Assembly (NCBI GenBank): GCA_023213395.1
Contig: CM041465.1
Span: forward strand, 158,169,741 to 158,233,740
DNA length: 64,000 nucleotides
Direction: 5' to 3'
Source: Cycas panzhihuaensis
Lineage: Eukaryota; Cycadophyta
Shown: positions 60,471-64,000 of the stretch, piece after piece
Numbering within the stretch: the stretch's first letter is position 1
Layout of the letters: each line of letters begins with the position of its first letter
Translations under genes and position numbers: made by a program
The notes under the pieces: model-generated
The model's input: only the letters and a program-made list of their open reading frames with translations
Databases searched by the model: none
What the model was told of the DNA's origin: nothing

Positions 60471-60479
60471 TTAGTTGGG

Positions 60480-61090
60480 AGTCTCATCTACCTCACCCAT
60501 ACTTGCCTAGATATTTCTTATATAGTTGAGATATGTTCCAGGTATATGTTAAAACCCAAAGCATCTCACTAAAAAGTTGTAATTAGGATTTTCATATACA
60601 TTTATAGCACACATCAGTTTAGACTTTACTACAACCAAACTAACTCTCATATCTTGAAAGGACACATGAATGCTGACTGGGTAGATTGCTAAGATACACA
60701 CCACTCAACTTTAGGATACTATTTGACATGAAATCAATTGTAATCTCTCGAAGCTATAAGAAGTAGCCAAATGTTGCCCTTTTATCCGTTGAGGAAAAAT
60801 ATAAAGTAGTTGTTCACACCACTACAATGTTGATTTAACTTAGAAAGATTCTTGTAGAGCTTAGACTTTAACAAACAACACCTACCATTCTCTATTATAA
60901 TAACCAAAGTATATTGAAGATGATGAAGAATTCAGTTTTTCATGCTAAAACCAAGCACATAAAGATCCACCATCACTTCATCTATGAGCATGGTTAAAAC
61001 AAAGAAGTAGATATTGTTTACCGACCAACTAAGGACTAGGTTATAGATATCTTCACCAGAGCACTTGGTAAACTAAAGTTTGAATGATTT
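60480..61090 (+). pseudogene. pol: Copia RNase H
   Basis: Translation near 60,660-61,080 contains GHMNADWVD, KYKVVVHTTT, then TPTILYYNNQSILKM and FHAKTKHIKIHHHFIYEHG, with VDIVYRPT and DIFTRALGKLKFE at the end. This is the copia RNase H order. Similarity fades before the LTR at 61,139. Confidence 0.78.
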
Positions 61091-61138
61091 TAACATGACC
61101 TTAGCATCAGATATAATGAAGCTATTATTAAGGAAGGA

Positions 61139-61566
61139 TGTTAAAACTTATAATGATCCTTTAATTATAATGTATTATATGTATATTTGTGTATCATGTA
61201 CTTAGGCAACCCGTCTTTGTAATTTTATCACATTGTATAGATGTGTTGGGTCTGCCACCCTTGTTGATATGTTAGCCAATAACATTGCTATAAAATACTC
61301 ATGGTATGCTTATAAATTAAGCTTCACACAATTCATTTGTACATGGAAAGTTTATTGATGCAGAAGCTCTATCAGAATAGAGCTGCACGATATAACTAAT
61401 TTGCCTGTAGCCATTTACTCAGTATATTATTCTTATTCTAATCTTATTTATGATGTTTTATTTGCTTTATTTAGTTTTGTTATTAAATGCATGTAGATAT
61501 TACATTCTAAAGATAATCTCACATATATTTCTCTAAAGATTTATTAGAGCATATGTGTATATTACA
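61139..61566 (+). repeat. 3' LTR of the second plus-strand copia
   Basis: About 428 bp, TGTTAAAACTTATAAT...GTATATTACA. No strong polypurine tract precedes it (aaggaagga). Confidence 0.85.
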
Positions 61567-63199
61567 TATCCTTTAACCAACCTCACAAAAAAGGATGCTT
61601 TTGCATGGAAGCTAATAACAAATGATGCTTTCCAAGAATTTAATATGATAATAACATAATTCTTATCTTTTTAACCCCTAATTTCTCTCAACCATTCACC
61701 TTAGAGTGTGATCAGCATAAGAGATCTGTAAGTTAGGGAGTGACTTAAACCCATTTATGACAAGGAAATGATTATAATTATACATGCCATATACTAGTGA
61801 CAACAATACTTACTCAAAAATAGATTTGTATTCAAATAGACCATGGCAATCTTAAATATTTTCTCAGTTAAAAGATGTTATTAGATGAACAATAGAAGTG
61901 GGTAAGTAAACTTTAGATCTTCAATTTCAACATTTTATACAAGAAAGAAAAAGAGAACATTATCATAGATGTCCTATCTTAGATACTAAAAGATAAAAGA
62001 AAGGATGTATCTCTATAGGCAATCTCTATACGTATGCCAAGATGGACACAAGAGTTGGTCCAAGAGTATGATAATGACCACCCTTCTCAAAATTCACTAA
62101 AGGAAACCCAAGAATAAAATACCATAAAATATAAGCTACCAAGAACCTTAATTTTGTGGAAGGTAAAAATATTTATACTAATAACATCAACTTTGAAGAA
62201 AAAAATACTCAAGGAAGCCCACTCCATTTTGACTACTAGTCATATACCATAAATTATAGAACACATTATTTTAGAAGGGGATGAAAATAGATGTTTACAA
62301 ATTTGTTGTAGAATATGACTCTTTCCAAAGTAACAAAAGAAAAAATATAAAACGTCTTAGTCTACTCCAACCATTATATATACTATAACAAAAATGGGAA
62401 GAGATCTCAATGGACTTCATTACCAGATCACCAAAGCCAAAATATAAAGGTGTTATCTTTGTGGTTGTTGATAAGTTAACAAAACATATTCATTTCAAGG
62501 AAATACAATTAATAATAAAATCCATCCAAGTTGTAAAAATCTTCATGAAGAAAATATATTGCCTATACAAACTTCCTAAGGTAATAGGTAGTGATCATGA
62601 CCTAAAATTCTCTAGTTATTTCCATTAAGATTTATTCAAATTAACTAACATGAAATTATCCATGAGTACAACTTATCATCCCCTAGACATATGGCTAAAC
62701 AAAATTAGTAAACAAGTGTATAGAAGGATACCTATATAACTTTATATTAGATAAACAATACTTATGGCACAAATGGTTCCATCTCATCGAATGGTGGTAT
62801 AACACCACGTATTATAATTTGATAAATATGACCCATTCCAAGCACTCTAAATTTTTAAACTACCATATATCCTCACATGTACAAGAGTATCATGCATGTA
62901 ATCTATCAAAGAACAATAAGAATAGATAGAGAAAATAGTTTGAATACTAAAATATAACTTAAATACAACTAGGAATTAGATGAAGTAGCAAGTAGATTTG
63001 CATAAGATAAAAGGATATTTTCAATAGAAGATTAGGTTTTCTTAAGATCCCAATTGTATAAGCAATCCATTATAAGGAAGATGAGTAAGCAAAAACTAGA
63101 ACTATAATTTATTAGTTTATGTCAAATGAAAGATAAAGTGAGAGAAGTAACATATAGATTGGCACTACGATAGGGTAGTTGAATCCATAATGTCTTCCA
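61567..63199 (+). pseudogene. pol: Ty3 RNase H and integrase, continued from 47,618
   Basis: Starts YPLTNLTKKDAFAWK (family APLTxLTKKxxxFxW), the link from RT to RNase H. KEMIIIIHAIY and NRFVFK-TMAILNIF follow (YEKEMLAIVHAL and RTDHxSL). The integrase core at 62,410-62,628 reads MDFITRSPKPKYKGVIFVVV, DKLTKHIHFKEIQLIIKSIQ and LPKVIGSDHDLKFSSYF. Next come WHKWFHLIEWWYNTTYYN near 62,770 and VTYRLALR-GS-IHNVFHVI near 63,150. The frame is cut at 63,199 by an LTR, so any chromodomain is lost. Confidence 0.82.
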
Positions 63200-63556
63200 T
63201 GTTATAATATAACCCCACTTTCATAAACATTAATAAGCAAGAACCACCAAAGAGTTAAGTATCAATGTTAGTTATTAAGCTCTATGCACAGGTTGCTAAG
63301 CCCTCTAATAAGATGTAAGGCGATTAAGGCTTCTAATAAGATCATAAGAAAGAGACCCCCCTTGTGTCTATTTAAGGGTTGAAGATCACTTATAAGACAT
63401 TGACTATTGTTATTATTTTAAAGAGAAAGTACTTCAATACTCCTTTTTTGTACTTATTATATTTTTGTATGATCTATTCTAAATAAGTACTCAATTGACG
63501 CTTCATCTCCCATTTGCATTGGATTTACAAGGCTAATTTCTAGAAGTTATGCTCCA
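63200..63556 (+). repeat. 5' LTR of the second chromovirus copy
   Basis: About 357 bp, TGTTATAATATAACCCC...TTATGCTCCA, diverged from the LTRs at 48,184 and 54,340 but collinear with them. Confidence 0.8.
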
Positions 63557-64000
63557 AGTGGTATTAGAGGTCAAGTTGGTGACCTTGTAGAAGTATTCTA
63601 GAAGTAGAAAAAGGGAATCCCCCCCTCCCCCCCCCCCCCCCAAATAATATTCATAACCCTTCTCATGCAAAAATTTATTTAGTTTTTAGTCATCTCTATT
63701 TTCTATAGTTTTAATTTTTAAATATTTCTACTCAGATTTACTCCCTCTCTCCCTTCCCCTCCTCAGGTAGATAACTTTACTTGGTAACTGCCTAATTTAG
63801 TAGAGACCTTGTGTTAGGGGTCTATAAAAAGCATAGGGATCTATCATTCTGGTTAAGTGCACTATAGCATTTCTAATCAATGTGTGAAGGACTAGAGATA
63901 ACACTCCTAAACTAAGGACTAAACATAACATAGTTTTGGAATTATGTTTTCATATACCCTCGTGTATATAGGAGGATCCTTATAAGCTCCTTCTCTATCC
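63200..64000 (+). mobile_element. 5' end of a second chromovirus of the same family, plus strand
   Basis: The LTR at 63,200-63,556 aligns with the reverse complement of the LTR at 54,340-54,684 (AATATAACCCCAC, AATAAGATGTAAGGC, AGAGAAAGTACTTCA). Two bases after it lies PBS tggtattagaggt (63,559), so this is a 5' LTR and the element runs off the right edge. The leader from 63,780 is homologous to that of the nested chromovirus. A C7-T-C15 tract lies at about 63,619-63,641. It is inserted in the integrase of the plus-strand Ty3. Confidence 0.85.

Larger units (their letters stand above)
47619..61566 (+). mobile_element. Copia element on the plus strand, containing a chromovirus
   Basis: Homologous LTRs at 47,619-48,008 and 61,139-61,566 (shared order, for example CATGGTATGCTTATAAATTA). 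Internal gag, protease, integrase, RT and RNase H run from about 56,440 to 61,090. A minus-strand chromovirus (48,184-54,684, perfect TSD) occupies its leader. No initiator-Met PBS is recognised after the 5' LTR. The flanks tatat/tatcc are not a clean TSD. Own length without the nested element is about 7.4 kb. Confidence 0.85.
44592..63199 (+). mobile_element. Ty3 element on the plus strand, split by a copia and cut at its 3' end
   Basis: A probable 5' LTR (44,592-45,088) is followed after two bases by PBS tggtattaaact (45,091). Gag, protease and RT run to 47,618; after the copia insertion, RNase H and integrase resume at 61,567 and reach the integrase C-terminal block (IHNVFHVI) at 63,199, where another LTR begins. 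The 3' LTR is not in the window. About 13-15 codons of RT are missing at the copia junction, and the copia's TSD is not clean (tatat versus tatcc), so a small deletion probably occurred there. Confidence 0.75.

Noticed and set aside
61567-63199. Ty3-like RT/integrase as an endogenous pararetrovirus
   Set aside because: Integrase and a PBS/LTR structure are present and no movement or coat protein motif is seen, so an LTR retrotransposon fits better.
63200-63556. LTR at 63,200 as the 3' LTR of the plus-strand Ty3
   Set aside because: It is followed by a PBS and a leader, is unrelated to the LTR at 44,592, and cuts the integrase without a polypurine tract.

Overview
This window is repeat-dense, heterochromatin-like DNA from a seed plant with a large genome. 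I see no host protein gene, tRNA, rRNA or CRISPR array. The plant assignment rests on the mix of elements: Ty1/copia and Ty3 LTR retrotransposons primed by initiator-Met tRNA (complements of TGGTATCAGAGC beside the LTRs), chromodomain-bearing Ty3 elements, and an L1-type LINE whose second ORF ends in an RNase H domain. The species cannot be named from the sequence. Nearly all coding sequence is decayed, mostly by in-frame stops, with TAG commonest where I tallied them.

Left part (1-13,781). The 5' end of a minus-strand LTR element (leader, PBS, LTR) fills 1-1,310 and abuts a minus-strand Ty3 gag/protease relic (about 1,311-2,750). A minus-strand copia pol (about 2,755-9,150) is split by a short gag-only LTR element (3,055-7,085) with a perfect 5-bp target-site duplication (TSD). 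About 9,250-12,300 is unassigned AT-rich DNA. Then come a degenerate Ty3-type RNase H and a roughly 215-bp tandem repeat.

Centre (13,782-41,944). A minus-strand chromovirus (own sequence about 5.6 kb) is opened by two copia elements. The plus-strand copia at 17,008-29,042 carries a full-length LINE (18,841-24,862, 17-bp TSD). The minus-strand copia at 29,270-39,829 carries a younger copia (30,352-35,560). The chromovirus gag, protease tail and RT/RNase H/integrase/chromodomain segments read on from one island to the next once the insertions are removed in thought.

Right part (41,945-64,000). An (AT)n microsatellite of about 650 bp and a minus-strand Ty3 gag precede a plus-strand Ty3 element (from 44,592). 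That element is split by a plus-strand copia (47,619-61,566), which is itself split by a minus-strand chromovirus (48,184-54,684). At 63,200 the plus-strand Ty3 pol is cut by the 5' LTR of a second copy of that chromovirus family, in the opposite orientation, which leaves the window.

The elements do not cooperate as a pathway; the window is a record of successive insertions. Where I compared LTR pairs by eye, differences were about 5% (30,352-35,560), 10% (48,184-54,684) and 13% (3,055-7,085). The most unusual items are the gag-only element, a cluster of AGATCT motifs in one leader, a tRNA-like promoter signature inside a chromovirus leader, and the stop-codon spectrum. All coordinates were set by eye; element edges without a TSD may be off by several bases.
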